Positions 7,062 through 16,026 of a stretch of DNA of 55,049 nucleotides are shown here, piece after piece. Each line of letters opens with the position of its first letter. Positions within the stretch are counted from its first letter, which is position 1. The stretch comes from Nonomuraea deserti (lineage in GTDB: Bacteria; Actinomycetota; Actinomycetes; Streptosporangiales; Streptosporangiaceae). The translations under genes were made by a program, and so were the position numbers. The stretch is from contig NZ_SMKO01000044.1 in the NCBI RefSeq assembly GCF_004348685.1, positions 1 to 55,049 of the forward strand, written 5' to 3'. The notes beneath the pieces are model-generated. The model was not told where the DNA came from. It was given only the letters and a program-made list of their open reading frames with translations, and searched no databases.

Positions 7062-8660
7062 ATGACGTCCGAGTCCTTCAACGCCAGCGTCCATCTCGTG
7101 GACCGTCACGTCGAGGCCGGCCGGGGAGACCGCGTCGCGGTGACCGGCCCGGCGGGGACGCTCACCTACACCCAGCTCGCCGCCCGCGTCGCCGAGTTCG
7201 CCGCCGGCCTGCGGGCGCTCGGGGTCCGCCCGGAGGAGCGGATCCTGCTCGTCATGCCGGACCGTCCCGAGACGCTGATCACGATCCTGGCCGCCATGCG
7301 CATGGGCGCCGTCGCGGTGCCGGTCTCCACCATGTACAACGGCGCCGAGCTCGGCGCGCTGATCCGCGACTCCCGGGCGCGGGTGGTGGTGTGCACCCCG
7401 GAGTTCGAGCAGGTCGTGCGGGCGGCGCTGCGGAGCGCCCCCGAGGTGACGGTGCTCATCCGCACGGGGGATCGCGGGGAGGCCGCGCCCGCCCCTGAGG
7501 ACCCGGCGACCGCACGGGACGAGTACCCGTGGCAGGAGGTCCCCGCAGCGGGCAGGGCGGCGGGCAGGACGGCGGCCGCGCCCTACGACAGCTGGCGCGA
7601 CTCGCCCGCGCTCTGGCTCTACACCTCCGGCACCACCGGAGCGCCCAAGGCGGCCATGCACCGCCACGGCGCTATCCGTGACGTCCACGAGGGATACGGG
7701 CGGCAGGTGCTCGGCATCCGCCCGGACGACAGGTGCTTCTCCGTCGCGCGGCTGTTCTTCGCGTACGGGATCGGCAACTCCGCCTTCTTCCCGCTGGCCG
7801 CGGGGGCCACGGCCATCCTCGACCCGGCGAGGCCCACACCCGCGGGGGTGCTCGCCCGGGTGCGGGAGGAGCGGCCGACGTTGTTCTTCGCGGGCCCGAC
7901 GTTCTTCGCGGCCCTGCTCGCGACCGACGCCCCGGGCGACGCCTTCTCGTCGGTACGGCTGGCCGTCTCCGCGGGCGAGGCCCTGCCCGCCGAGATCCAC
8001 CGCCGCTTCGCCGAGCGCTTCGGGGTCGACATCCTCGACGGCCTCGGCTCCACCGAGGCGCTGCACATCTTCATCTCCAACCGCCCCGGCCAGGTGCGGC
8101 CGGGCAGCTCGGGCACGGTCGTGCCCGGCTACGAGGCCAAGCTGCTCGACGACGCCGGCGCCCCCGTCGCCGACGGCGAGCCCGGACACCTGTACGTCCG
8201 CGGCGATTCGCTGGCCAGCGGCTACTGGTGCCGCACGGCCACCACCCGCCAGGTGTTCCAGGGCGAGTGGCTGCGCACAGGAGACACCTACGTCCGCGGG
8301 CAGGACGGTTACTACCACTGCCTCGGACGCTCCAACGACATGATCAAGGCGGGCGGCATCTGGGTGTCGCCCATGGAGGTCGAGGCCAGGCTGCACGAGC
8401 ACGACGCCGTCGGCGAGTGCGCCGTCGTGGCCTACATCGACGCCGAAGGGCTGGAGAAGCCGGTGGCGTGCGTGGTGCCGGCGCCGGGCCGCACGGTGGA
8501 CGCCGCCGAGCTGGTCGCCTTCTGCCGGGAGGGACTGGCCTCCTTCAAACGCCCGCGCGAGGTGCTGGTGCTCGACGGGCTGCCGAAGACGGCCACGGGT
8601 AAGATCCAGCGGGGGGTGGTCCGTCAGCTGGCCGCCGACCTGCTGGGGAAGACGCCATGA
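7062..8660 (+). CDS. bclA: Benzoate-CoA ligase family protein
   Basis: A 532-residue AMP-forming acyl-CoA ligase. Motifs in order: P-loop LYTSGTTGAPKAAMHRH (about residue 185), LDGLGSTEALHIFISN, the adenylate-binding TGDTYVRGQDGYYHCLGRSNDMIKAGG hinge, and the C-terminal PKTATGKIQR with the catalytic lysine. GSTE(A/M)LHIFISN is typical of benzoate and 4-hydroxybenzoate ligases. It makes benzoyl-CoA for BoxB. ATG 7062 is preferred because GGGGA lies 5-6 nt upstream; ATG 7050 is also in frame. The reading frame stays open far upstream, but that part is antisense to paaX and non-coding. Specificity for benzoate rests on motif and context; the symbol follows from that. Confidence 0.87.
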   Translation: MTSESFNASVHLVDRHVEAGRGDRVAVTGPAGTLTYTQLAARVAEFAAGLRALGVRPEERILLVMPDRPETLITILAAMRMGAVAVPVSTMYNGAELGALIRDSRARVVVCTPEFEQVVRAALRSAPEVTVLIRTGDRGEAAPAPEDPATARDEYPWQEVPAAGRAAGRTAAAPYDSWRDSPALWLYTSGTTGAPKAAMHRHGAIRDVHEGYGRQVLGIRPDDRCFSVARLFFAYGIGNSAFFPLAAGATAILDPARPTPAGVLARVREERPTLFFAGPTFFAALLATDAPGDAFSSVRLAVSAGEALPAEIHRRFAERFGVDILDGLGSTEALHIFISNRPGQVRPGSSGTVVPGYEAKLLDDAGAPVADGEPGHLYVRGDSLASGYWCRTATTRQVFQGEWLRTGDTYVRGQDGYYHCLGRSNDMIKAGGIWVSPMEVEARLHEHDAVGECAVVAYIDAEGLEKPVACVVPAPGRTVDAAELVAFCREGLASFKRPREVLVLDGLPKTATGKIQRGVVRQLAADLLGKTP

Positions 8661-8661
8661 G

Positions 8662-9318
8662 TCACGCGGCCGGCGGGCCGGCCCTCGTGGTGTAGATCGT
8701 GACGGCGTACGGGCGGGGAGGCGCCAGGTAGACCTCTTCGGCCAGCCGCGACAGCGCCGCGTCGGCGTCGAGGTAGCGGTGCAGCCGCCCGGCCTCCGGC
8801 CATGGGTGCACGGCCACGAGCACCCCGTCGCCGGGCATGAGCAGCCGCCCGAGGCGGGCGCTGGCCCGGCGCAGGCGTTCGTGCCGGCCCAGGTAGTAGA
8901 GGGTCTCCGAGCAGAACACGAGGTCGAAGCGCTGCTCGGGCACATGGGTGAGGATGTCGGCCTGGACGAAGCGCACCCGGCCGCTGTCGGGGACCCGCCG
9001 GCGGGCCCGCGCCAGCGCCCGCGCGGAGACGTCGACCCCGACGATCTCGGCGTCGGGATAGGCGGCGGCCAGCGCGCGGGTGAAGGCGCCCTCGCTGCAC
9101 CCGACCTCGATGATGCGCCGGTACGGCTTCGGCGGCACGTGTTTCAGCGTGGCCTCGTACTTCTGCCGCTCGTAGCTGTCGGACGACAACTTCCACGGGT
9201 CGGGGACCCGGTGCCGCCAGTCGAAGAAACGGCCGAGGACCATGCCCTGGGCCTGCGGCGGGAGCAACGACAGGGCGCGGAACAACGTACGGTGCATGAT
9301 CTCTGGAATCGGCGGCAT
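8662..9318 (-). CDS. NodS-like SAM-dependent methyltransferase
   Basis: A 218-residue class I methyltransferase. Motif I is IIEVGCSEGAFTRALA, followed by the acidic end of strand 2 (IVGVDVSARALARA), VRFVQAD for motif II, and DLVFCSETLYYL. The pattern of SYERQKYEATL before motif I and the L-YYLG segment resemble the NodS group, which in rhizobia N-methylates chitooligosaccharides; in actinomycetes the substrate is unknown. ATG 9318 begins the conserved region; the frame remains open further upstream without supporting signals. Its stop is one base from the convergent benzoate-CoA ligase stop. Confidence 0.75.
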   Translation of the reverse strand: MPPIPEIMHRTLFRALSLLPPQAQGMVLGRFFDWRHRVPDPWKLSSDSYERQKYEATLKHVPPKPYRRIIEVGCSEGAFTRALAAAYPDAEIVGVDVSARALARARRRVPDSGRVRFVQADILTHVPEQRFDLVFCSETLYYLGRHERLRRASARLGRLLMPGDGVLVAVHPWPEAGRLHRYLDADAALSRLAEEVYLAPPRPYAVTIYTTRAGPPAA

Positions 9319-9515
9319 GGCGGTGGCGCGGCCTCTCTCGGATGAGACGCGTGAGCGTCTCCGTGAACTGAGATGACGTCGTCTCCGAAGCGAGTTCCCG
9401 GATGACCACCGTCTATGCCCGCCATCCGACGGTGACGGCATCACGCACGGGCGCGGGAGACGGGGAACGGTTAGGATCACCCGAACATGGTTCTGCGCGA
9501 CTGAAGGATGTCCCC

Positions 9516-11033
9516 ATGATCCGCCGGCATACCATCGGTGACCTGCTGCGGCGCTCGGCCGCCCGCCATCCCGCCAAGACCGCCGTCGTCTACGGAGACG
9601 TGCGGCAGAGCTACGCCGACCTCGATCTGATGGTCAACCGCACCGCGAACGCGCTGGCGGCGCGGGGCGTCGGCAAGGGCGACCGGTTCGCGGTGCTGAG
9701 CCATAACAATCACGCGTTCGTGGTCGCGTATTTCGCGCTGGCCCGGCTGGGCGCGATCTCCGTGCCGATCAACTTCATGCTGGGCAGCGACGAGGTCGCG
9801 TACATCCTGGAGCATTCCGGCGCGACCGGGATGCTGGTGGAGGAGGAGCTGCTGCCGGTGGCCGCGGCGGCGGCGGGCCCGCGGGTCGCCGTGCGCGGCG
9901 TGATCGGCGCGGCGGCGGACGGCTGGGAGCCGTTCGCCGACTGGACGGCCTGCGACGACGCGTCGGAGCCGCAGGTGGACATCGCCGACGACGACCCGAT
10001 CCAGCTCATGTACACCAGCGGCACCGAGTCGCGCCCCAAGGGCGCCACGCTGTCGAGCCGCAGCCTGATCTCCCAGTACGTCACGTGCGTGGCCGACGGC
10101 GAGATGAGCCCCGACGACGTCGAGGTGCACGCGCTGCCCCTCTACCACTGCGCGCAGCTGCACTGCTTCCTCACGCCCGGCATCTATCTGGGCGCCACCA
10201 ACATCATCCTGCCCGGGGCCAGCCCCGCGGTGATCCTGGCCACGATCGCGGGCGAGCGCGCGACGAAGCTCTTCTGCCCGCCCACCGTCTGGATCGGCCT
10301 GCTCCGCCACCCCGACTTCGGCCGCCGCGACCTGTCGTCGCTGCGCAAGGGCTATTACGGCGCCTCGATCATGCCCGTGGAGGTGCTGAAGGAGATCGCC
10401 ACCCGCCTGCCCGAGGTGCGCCTGTTCAACTTCTACGGCCAGACCGAGATGGCCCCGGTCGCCACGATCCTCGGCCCCGACGAGCAGCTCACCCGGCTGG
10501 GCTCGGCGGGCAGACCCGCCCTGAACGTCGAGACCAGGATCGTCGACGACGAGGACAGGCCGGTGCCGCCCGGCGTGGTCGGCGAGATCGTGCACCGCAG
10601 CCCGCACGCCATGCTCGGCTACTGGAACGACCCCGGCAAGACGGAGGAGGCGTTCCGCGGCGGCTGGTTCCACAGCGGAGACCTGGGCGTCATGGACGCC
10701 GACGGCTACCTGTCCGTGGTCGACAGGAAGAAGGACATGATCAAGTCGGGCGGCGAGAACGTGTCGAGCCGCGAGGTGGAGGAGGCCGTCTACCAGCATC
10801 CTGGGGTCGCGGAGGCGGCCGTGTTCGGCGTGCGGGACGAGCGGTGGATCGAGGCGGTGACGGCCGCCGTGGTGCTGCGCGAGGGCGCCGGGGTGACGGC
10901 CGAGGAGCTGATCGCGTTCCTGCGGGAGCGGCTGGCCGCCTTCAAGACGCCGAAGCGGGTGGTGTTCGTGGAGTCCCTGCCCAAGAACGCCTCGGGCAAG
11001 GTGCTCAAACGGGAGCTGCGCGACAGGTTCTGA
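9516..11033 (+). CDS. Fatty-acyl-CoA synthetase (FadD-like AMP-forming ligase)
   Basis: A 505-residue acyl-CoA ligase. Motifs: YTSGTESRPKGATLSSRS (about 165-182), FYGQTEMAPVATIL (about 305), FHSGDLGVMDADGYLSVVDRKKDMIKSGGENVSSREVEE (about 385-425) and PKNASGKVLKREL with the C-terminal catalytic lysine. It matches the medium/long-chain acyl synthase group rather than the benzoate type. ATG 9516 has GAAGGA 7 nt upstream, and TAGGAT at 9472-9477 may be its -10. It stands alone, followed by a strong terminator. It could serve dihydroadipyl or fatty-acid catabolism, but nothing links it directly to the box genes. Confidence 0.88.
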   Translation: MIRRHTIGDLLRRSAARHPAKTAVVYGDVRQSYADLDLMVNRTANALAARGVGKGDRFAVLSHNNHAFVVAYFALARLGAISVPINFMLGSDEVAYILEHSGATGMLVEEELLPVAAAAAGPRVAVRGVIGAAADGWEPFADWTACDDASEPQVDIADDDPIQLMYTSGTESRPKGATLSSRSLISQYVTCVADGEMSPDDVEVHALPLYHCAQLHCFLTPGIYLGATNIILPGASPAVILATIAGERATKLFCPPTVWIGLLRHPDFGRRDLSSLRKGYYGASIMPVEVLKEIATRLPEVRLFNFYGQTEMAPVATILGPDEQLTRLGSAGRPALNVETRIVDDEDRPVPPGVVGEIVHRSPHAMLGYWNDPGKTEEAFRGGWFHSGDLGVMDADGYLSVVDRKKDMIKSGGENVSSREVEEAVYQHPGVAEAAVFGVRDERWIEAVTAAVVLREGAGVTAEELIAFLRERLAAFKTPKRVVFVESLPKNASGKVLKRELRDRF

Positions 11034-11057
11034 CCGGCCGCCGCCGGCGGCCGGTCA
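11031..11057. terminator. Perfect 12-bp hairpin, bidirectional terminator
   Basis: TGACCGGCCGCC (11031-11042), loop GCC, then the exact complement to 11057. The first arm begins with the acyl-CoA synthetase stop codon. It separates convergent genes; there is no U-tract, as is common for GC-rich actinomycete terminators. Confidence 0.75.
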
Positions 11058-11077
11058 GCGGGGCACGCCCGGGGCGG

Positions 11078-12088
11078 TCACTTCACGTACGCCGCCACCT
11101 CCCAGCGGACCGGCCGGTTGGTTGCCTCGCCCCGCAGGCCCACCTCACCGGTGATCGTCACCTTCTCGCCCTTGGGCACCGTGTGCTCGCCCATGGCCAG
11201 CGGGAAGGGGCCGCCCTTCCAGGTGGCGCAGTCCGCGGTCGTGCCGGTGTCCTTGCCGTTGATCCGGTAGGTGAACCACATGCGCCCGGCCAGGTCGCCC
11301 GCGCAGAGCTGTTCCAGGCCCACCTTCCCGCCGGGGCTCTTGACCACCAGCTCGAACGAGCGTTCCTCCTTCCACATGCCGCCCGTCCTGGCGGCCAGCT
11401 TCATGCCGGCCAGCCTGGCAGGCGCGGCGCGCAGGTCGTCGGGCTCGACCGGCTCGGCGGGCGGCGTCCACTCGTAGACGGCCAGGCTCCAGGCGGCCCA
11501 GTGCGGCTTGAGCGGCTCGCACGACCCGCCTTTTCCGTCTCGCAGGCAGCCGTACGCGGACACGTCCGTGTCGAAGGTGACGGTGACCTCCGTGGCGCCC
11601 TCCGGCACGACCAGCGGGGTGAGTTCCATGTCCTTGCCGCAGGTCAGGGAGCCGGCCTGGTTGGGCCGCCCGCCGTTCACGGTGATGCTCGGCGGCTGGC
11701 TCCCGGGCCTGCCCTCGCACAATCCGGCCACGTCCAGCGGCTTGCCGGTGACCGGGACGGTGACCGACGCTTTCTGACCGCCCTCGGCCGCCAGCCCGGC
11801 CGTGGCCACCCGCCGGTACTCGGTGCCGTCGCCGGAGGTGAACGTCTCGGGCAGCGAGGCCGCCGGCTTGGCCGCCGCGGTGATCTCCCGGGCGGGGGCA
11901 TCGGCCGCGCCGGGGATGAGGGAGACGCCGACCACCACGGCAGCCGCCACCGCCGCGCCGGCCATCGCGCCCCGGCGGATGCGGGTCCTGCGGATGCGGG
12001 AGCGGATCTGGTCGTGGCGGTGCGGGTTCAGGGGAGCCGGGGCCTCGGCCCGCTCCCGCAGGACGTCACGCAGGTCGTGCGCGCTCAT
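11078..12088 (-). CDS. Membrane-anchored protein coupled to the SigE-group sigma factor
   Basis: A 336-residue protein: cytosolic N-terminus (SAHDLRDVLRERAEAP, then a basic stretch with RSRIRRTRIRR), one membrane helix (about residues 42-62, AMAGAAVAAAVVVGVSLIP), and a long extracytoplasmic beta-rich domain with paired cysteines. This organisation, and an ATGA overlap with the upstream sigma gene, is that of partner proteins of actinobacterial SigE-group ECF factors. The extracytoplasmic part has no family I recognise. It may regulate the sigma factor, but a canonical anti-sigma zinc-binding motif is not visible, so anti-sigma activity is an inference only. Confidence 0.7.
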   Translation of the reverse strand: MSAHDLRDVLRERAEAPAPLNPHRHDQIRSRIRRTRIRRGAMAGAAVAAAVVVGVSLIPGAADAPAREITAAAKPAASLPETFTSGDGTEYRRVATAGLAAEGGQKASVTVPVTGKPLDVAGLCEGRPGSQPPSITVNGGRPNQAGSLTCGKDMELTPLVVPEGATEVTVTFDTDVSAYGCLRDGKGGSCEPLKPHWAAWSLAVYEWTPPAEPVEPDDLRAAPARLAGMKLAARTGGMWKEERSFELVVKSPGGKVGLEQLCAGDLAGRMWFTYRINGKDTGTTADCATWKGGPFPLAMGEHTVPKGEKVTITGEVGLRGEATNRPVRWEVAAYVK

Positions 12089-12567
12089 CGGTGCAGCTCC
12101 TTCACGATCGATTCGTCCACTCGCAGCTTGGCCAGCGCCTTGGCGCACTGGCTCTTGACCGTGCCCTCCTGGCAGCCCAGGATCGTGGCCACCTCGGCCA
12201 CCGGCAGGTCCTCGTAGAAGCGCAACACGACCACCGCGCGCTGCCGGGCCGGCAGGCGGCCGACCGCCTGCCAGAGTTCCTCCCGCTCGCCGCAGGGAGG
12301 GTCATGCGACACGGCGTGGGGCAGGTCGTCGCTGGGGAGTTCCCTGCGCCACCTGCGCCGCCACCAGGACGTGTACGTGGTCACCAGGACCCTGCGCACG
12401 TACGCCTCGGGCTCGTCGATGCCCGGCCAGGCGAACCAGGCCTTGGCCAGTGACTCCTGCAGCAGGTCCTCCGCGACTCCCCAGTCGTGGGTCAGCAGGT
12501 ACGCGGTGCGCAGCAGCCGATCGGACCTGGTCGCCACAAAGTCCTGAAATATCGCCCTATCCGCCAA
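12085..12567 (-). CDS. ECF RNA polymerase sigma factor, SigE-group
   Basis: A 160-residue sigma factor with region 2 (FQDFVATRSDRLLRTAYLLT then WGVAEDLLQESLAKAWFAW) and region 4 (LPARQRAVVVLRFYEDLPVAEVATILGC then EGTVKSQCAKALAKLR). The start is set at a TTG (12567) because a strong Shine-Dalgarno, GAGGAGG (12583-12577), lies 9 nt upstream and because family members begin a few residues before FxxFVAxRS. An upstream ATG at 12609 has no ribosome site. It overlaps the downstream membrane protein gene by four bases, so both are one operon. Target promoters are not evident. Confidence 0.9.
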   Translation of the reverse strand: MADRAIFQDFVATRSDRLLRTAYLLTHDWGVAEDLLQESLAKAWFAWPGIDEPEAYVRRVLVTTYTSWWRRRWRRELPSDDLPHAVSHDPPCGEREELWQAVGRLPARQRAVVVLRFYEDLPVAEVATILGCQEGTVKSQCAKALAKLRVDESIVKELHR

Positions 12568-12676
12568 CGTGAGATGCCTCCTCGAAGCTTGCTGACGGTA
12601 GTGACGCATCGAGCGTGACGTCAGGTTGCCCGGCGCCCCGCCGGGCACCGGCGTCACCCGGTCGGCAGAACCGGGG

Positions 12677-13642
12677 TCAGGCGGTGCCGGCGCGCGTGAC
12701 CGTGAACGGCACGAGCTCGCCCAGCCCCCGCACCGACAGCCGGTCGACCGCCCGCAGCCGGAACGCCCGGTCACCCTCGAGCTCCTCCGCCAGCTGCGGA
12801 TCGGCCAGGATCGTGCCGGGCAGCGACAGCGCGGTGAGCCGGCTGGCCAGGTTGACCGTGGTGCCGAACACGTCGCCCATGCGCCACATCACCGGCCCCG
12901 CCGCCAGCCCCACCCGCAGCTCCGGCATGTCCTTGCCGCGCGCGTGGGTCTCCACCAGCCGCATCGCGATGTCCGCCGCCACGTGCGCCTGGTCGGCCAC
13001 GAACAACACCGAGTCGCCCAGCGTCTTGACCACCCGCCCGCCGGACGAGGTCACGATGTCGGCCGAGCGCCCCTCGAACCTGTCGACCAGCCGGGCCAGC
13101 TGGCCGAGGGTGATCTGCCGGCTCAGCCGGGTGAACGCGACCAGGTCGGCGAACCCGACGGACAGCCGCACGGCGCTCATGTCCTGGCCCGCGATGCGCC
13201 CCGCGGCGGCGGCGAGCTGGCGCTGCCAGGCGTAGACCAGCAGCCGTGCCAGGTCGGGCACCACGAGCTCGGCCCGCCTGCGCCACGCCCGCGAACGCTC
13301 CTCCAGCGGCACGCCCGCCTGGTCGAGCGACTCCACGCCCACCTCGGCCTGAGACTCGGCCAGCCTGGTCGTGGCCCGGCCGATGGAGCGGGCGATCAGC
13401 AGCATGTGCTCCTCGTCGTAGGCGCCGGAGCCGACCATGCGCAGCATCGTCCTGAGCGCCTCGACGTCGGAGTCGGTGAACTCGACCGCGTCGTCGGCCA
13501 CGTTGGGGAACCCGAGGGCGCGCCAGAGCCGCCGCGCGCGGTAGACCGGCACCCCCGCCATGTCGGCGACCTGGTGGCTGGTGTAGCGGCGCGGCTCACG
13601 CAGGAACGCCTCGCGCAACGCGTCCCCATCATCGAGCGGCAC
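12677..13642 (-). CDS. Class III adenylate/guanylate cyclase with N-terminal regulatory domain
   Basis: A 321-residue protein. Residues about 15-150 form a helical regulatory domain (QVADMAGVPVYRARRLWRAL), resembling the autoinhibitory domain of mycobacterial Rv1264-type cyclases. Residues about 158-315 are the catalytic domain with all key positions: metal-binding D166 (FADLVAFT) and D210 (KTLGD), purine-selecting K206 and D257 (GDVFG), and transition-state N264 and R268 (VNLASR). K plus D predicts ATP rather than GTP as substrate. It should form a homodimer making cAMP. The GTG at 13642 is 6 nt after TATCTT, indicating a leaderless mRNA. No transmembrane helix is seen. Confidence 0.88.
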   Translation of the reverse strand: MPLDDGDALREAFLREPRRYTSHQVADMAGVPVYRARRLWRALGFPNVADDAVEFTDSDVEALRTMLRMVGSGAYDEEHMLLIARSIGRATTRLAESQAEVGVESLDQAGVPLEERSRAWRRRAELVVPDLARLLVYAWQRQLAAAAGRIAGQDMSAVRLSVGFADLVAFTRLSRQITLGQLARLVDRFEGRSADIVTSSGGRVVKTLGDSVLFVADQAHVAADIAMRLVETHARGKDMPELRVGLAAGPVMWRMGDVFGTTVNLASRLTALSLPGTILADPQLAEELEGDRAFRLRAVDRLSVRGLGELVPFTVTRAGTA

Positions 13643-13700
13643 GTGGGCAAGATAACATTCGTCAGCCCCGGGTCAGGTGGCCAGTGCGGGGTCAGCACGA

Positions 13701-14447
13701 TCACTCCAGCAGGGCCCGCAGTGCCGGACGTTCACCGTCCGGCACGTAGTCGGCGTAATAGTCGTACATCGCCTTGCGGGTCAGCCGGGCGGCCAGCGGC
13801 CCGTCGCCCGCGCGCACCGCGGCCAGCACCTCTTCGTGGTGCTTGATCGTCTGCCGCATCAGCGCCTGCCGGTCGTGGGCGGCGGCGAGCTTCTCCGAGA
13901 TCAGCCCGAGCACGATCGAGCGCACGACGTCCGTGCAGATCTGGATCAACTTGTTGCCGCTGGCCCGCGCCACCACGTCGTGGAAGGAGACGTCCTCGGC
14001 CACGAACGCGTCGTGGTCCGTCGCGGCGCGCATGCGCGCGACGGCCGCCCCCATCTCGGCGAGCTGCCCGTCGGTGCGCAGCCGGGCGGCCAGCAGGCTG
14101 GCCGACGAGTCGAGCACCATCCTGAACTGCACCAGCTCGGCCAGCGACAGCTCCGCCACCCTGGCCAGCGTGGTCATCGACTTGTGCAGGGCGGCGGGCG
14201 TGAACGGCAGCACCTCCGCGCCGTGCGGATCGCCGGGACGCGACCGGACCAGGCCGCGCGCCTGCAGCACTCGCAGCGCCTCGCGCACGGTGGACCGGCT
14301 GACCGAGAACTGCACCATCAGGTCGCGTTCGCTCGGCAGCCGCTCGCCAGGGCTGAGCGCGCCGCTCTCGATGGCCTCCTCGACCTGCTCCACGACCCGC
14401 TCGTAGGCGCGTACGGTACGCACCGGCTCGAACCGCGGACCACCCAT
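13701..14447 (-). CDS. GntR family regulator, FCD (FadR) subfamily
   Basis: A 248-residue regulator: an N-terminal winged helix (YERVVEQVEEAIESGALSPG, then RLPSERDLMVQFSVSRSTVREALRVLQARGLV, residues about 14-75) and a helical FCD effector domain (about 95-235) with the metal-binding pattern FHDVVARASGN and KHHEEVLAAV. The ATG follows GGGGG by 5 nt. It is divergent from the oligopeptide operon, with a perfect operator in between. The same operator stands before the dehydrogenase gene at 27112, so both are likely repressed by this protein until an acidic metabolite binds. Confidence 0.92.
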   Translation of the reverse strand: MGGPRFEPVRTVRAYERVVEQVEEAIESGALSPGERLPSERDLMVQFSVSRSTVREALRVLQARGLVRSRPGDPHGAEVLPFTPAALHKSMTTLARVAELSLAELVQFRMVLDSSASLLAARLRTDGQLAEMGAAVARMRAATDHDAFVAEDVSFHDVVARASGNKLIQICTDVVRSIVLGLISEKLAAAHDRQALMRQTIKHHEEVLAAVRAGDGPLAARLTRKAMYDYYADYVPDGERPALRALLE

Positions 14448-14457
14448 GCAATCCCCC

Positions 14458-14509
14458 TTGACCCGAGCCGCCGACGACTGGCAATGTGCAGCCTACTGGT
14501 CCGACCAGT
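14458..14509 (+). promoter_or_regulatory. Peptide-operon promoter and GntR/FCD operator (copy 1)
   Basis: Perfect inverted repeat ACTGGTC-C-GACCAGT at 14495-14509; TGGTC-N-GACCA is the known core for FadR/FCD proteins. A possible promoter, TTGACC (14458-14463) and CAATGT (14482-14487), puts the transcription start at the operator edge, compatible with repression. An identical-arm copy lies at 27129-27143. Confidence 0.75.
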
Positions 14510-14532
14510 GCACTAGCCAGGAGGCTGAAGAC

Positions 14533-16026
14533 ATGAGGCGCATCGGCATCTGGATCGCCGTCGGCGGTCTCCTGCTGGCCACGGCCGCCTGCGGTGGCGG
14601 CGACAGCGGTGGATCCGCGTCCGGCACCCCCAAGGCCCAGTCGCTGGCCGTCGGGTTCGTGGCCGAGCCGGCGAACCTCGACTTCACCTCCACCGAGGGC
14701 GCCGCGATCCCGCAGGCGCTGCTCGTCAACGTCTACGAGGGCCTGGTCAAGCTCGACCAGGCCGGCGAGATCGTGCCGCTGCTGGCCGAGAAGTGGGAGG
14801 TCTCCGACGACCGGAAGACCTACACGTTCAAGCTCCGGGAGAACGTGAAGTTCTCCAGCGGCGCGCCGTTCACCGCCGACGACGTGGTGTTCTCGCTCGA
14901 TCGGGTGAAGTCCGACTGGAAGCTCAAGATCAAGTCGCAGCTCGACGTCGTCGACAAGGTGGAGAAGAAGGACGACTCCACCGCCGTGATCACGCTCAAG
15001 CAGCCGAGCAACGGCTTCCTCTACTCGATGGCCACCAGGCTGGGCGCGATGTTCAGCCGCACGGGGGTGTCCGACCTGGCCAACAAGCCCGTCGGCACCG
15101 GCCCGTACGTGCTCGGCTCGTGGCGGCGCGGCGACTCCATCCAGCTCGACGCCAACCCCTCCTACTGGGGCACGAAGCCGCCGCTGTCGTCGATCACGCT
15201 GAAATACTTCAAGGACGCGACGGCGATGAACAACGCGCTGCTCACCGGCGGCATCGACGTCATCTCCAGCGTGCAGGCGCCCGAGTCGCTGCAACAGTTC
15301 GCCGACCCCAACCGCTTCGAGGTCATCGAGGGCACCACCAACGGCGAGGTCGTGTTGTCGATGAACAACGGCCGCCCGCCGTTCAACGACAAGAAGGCCA
15401 GGCAGGCCGTCCGGCACGCCATCGACCACAAGGCGCTGCTCGACACCGCCTGGGCCGGGCGCGGCGGGCTGATCGGCTCGATGGTGCCGCCCACCGACCC
15501 CTGGTACGAGGACCGCACCGGCGACTACCCGTACGACCCGGCCAAGGCCAAGCAGTTGCTCGGCGGCAAGACGTACAACGTCAAGATGCGCATCCCCAAC
15601 CTGCCGTACGCGGTGGCGAGCGCCCAGGTCGTCAAGTCGCAGCTGGCCCAGGTGGGCATCACGGCCGAGATCGAGCCGCTGGAGTTCCCCGCCCGCTGGC
15701 TGGACCAGGTGTTCACGAAGGGCGACTACGACCTGTCGATCATCAACCACGTCGAACCCCGCGACATGGGGATTTTCGCCGATAAGTCCTATTACTTCGG
15801 TTACGACAATCCCGAGTTCGGCAAGCTCCTCGCCTCCGCCGACCAGGGCACCGAGCAGGAGCAGACCGACGACCTCAAGCAGGCCGCGAAGCTCCTGTCC
15901 GACGACGCCGCCGCCGACTGGCTCTTCCTCTTCCCCAACCTGATCGTGGCGAAGAAGGGCGTCACCGGCCTGCCGGAGAACGCCATCTCGGAGTCCTTCG
16001 ACTTCACCGCACTCGCCAAGCAGTGA
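14533..16026 (+). CDS. ABC transporter substrate-binding lipoprotein, family 5 (oligopeptide type)
   Basis: A 497-residue extracytoplasmic solute-binding protein. A lipoprotein signal ends at LLLATAAC, placing the lipidated cysteine at residue 20. The mature part has the family 5 signature around residues 75-110 (LAEKWEVSDDRKTYTFKLRENVKFSSGAPFTADDVVFS) and the usual length. AGGAGG lies 8 nt before the ATG. It opens an operon with two permeases, two ATPases and three catabolic enzymes, all overlapping or closely spaced. The binding partner is probably a peptide or other amide taken up for degradation. Confidence 0.93.
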   Translation: MRRIGIWIAVGGLLLATAACGGGDSGGSASGTPKAQSLAVGFVAEPANLDFTSTEGAAIPQALLVNVYEGLVKLDQAGEIVPLLAEKWEVSDDRKTYTFKLRENVKFSSGAPFTADDVVFSLDRVKSDWKLKIKSQLDVVDKVEKKDDSTAVITLKQPSNGFLYSMATRLGAMFSRTGVSDLANKPVGTGPYVLGSWRRGDSIQLDANPSYWGTKPPLSSITLKYFKDATAMNNALLTGGIDVISSVQAPESLQQFADPNRFEVIEGTTNGEVVLSMNNGRPPFNDKKARQAVRHAIDHKALLDTAWAGRGGLIGSMVPPTDPWYEDRTGDYPYDPAKAKQLLGGKTYNVKMRIPNLPYAVASAQVVKSQLAQVGITAEIEPLEFPARWLDQVFTKGDYDLSIINHVEPRDMGIFADKSYYFGYDNPEFGKLLASADQGTEQEQTDDLKQAAKLLSDDAAADWLFLFPNLIVAKKGVTGLPENAISESFDFTALAKQ

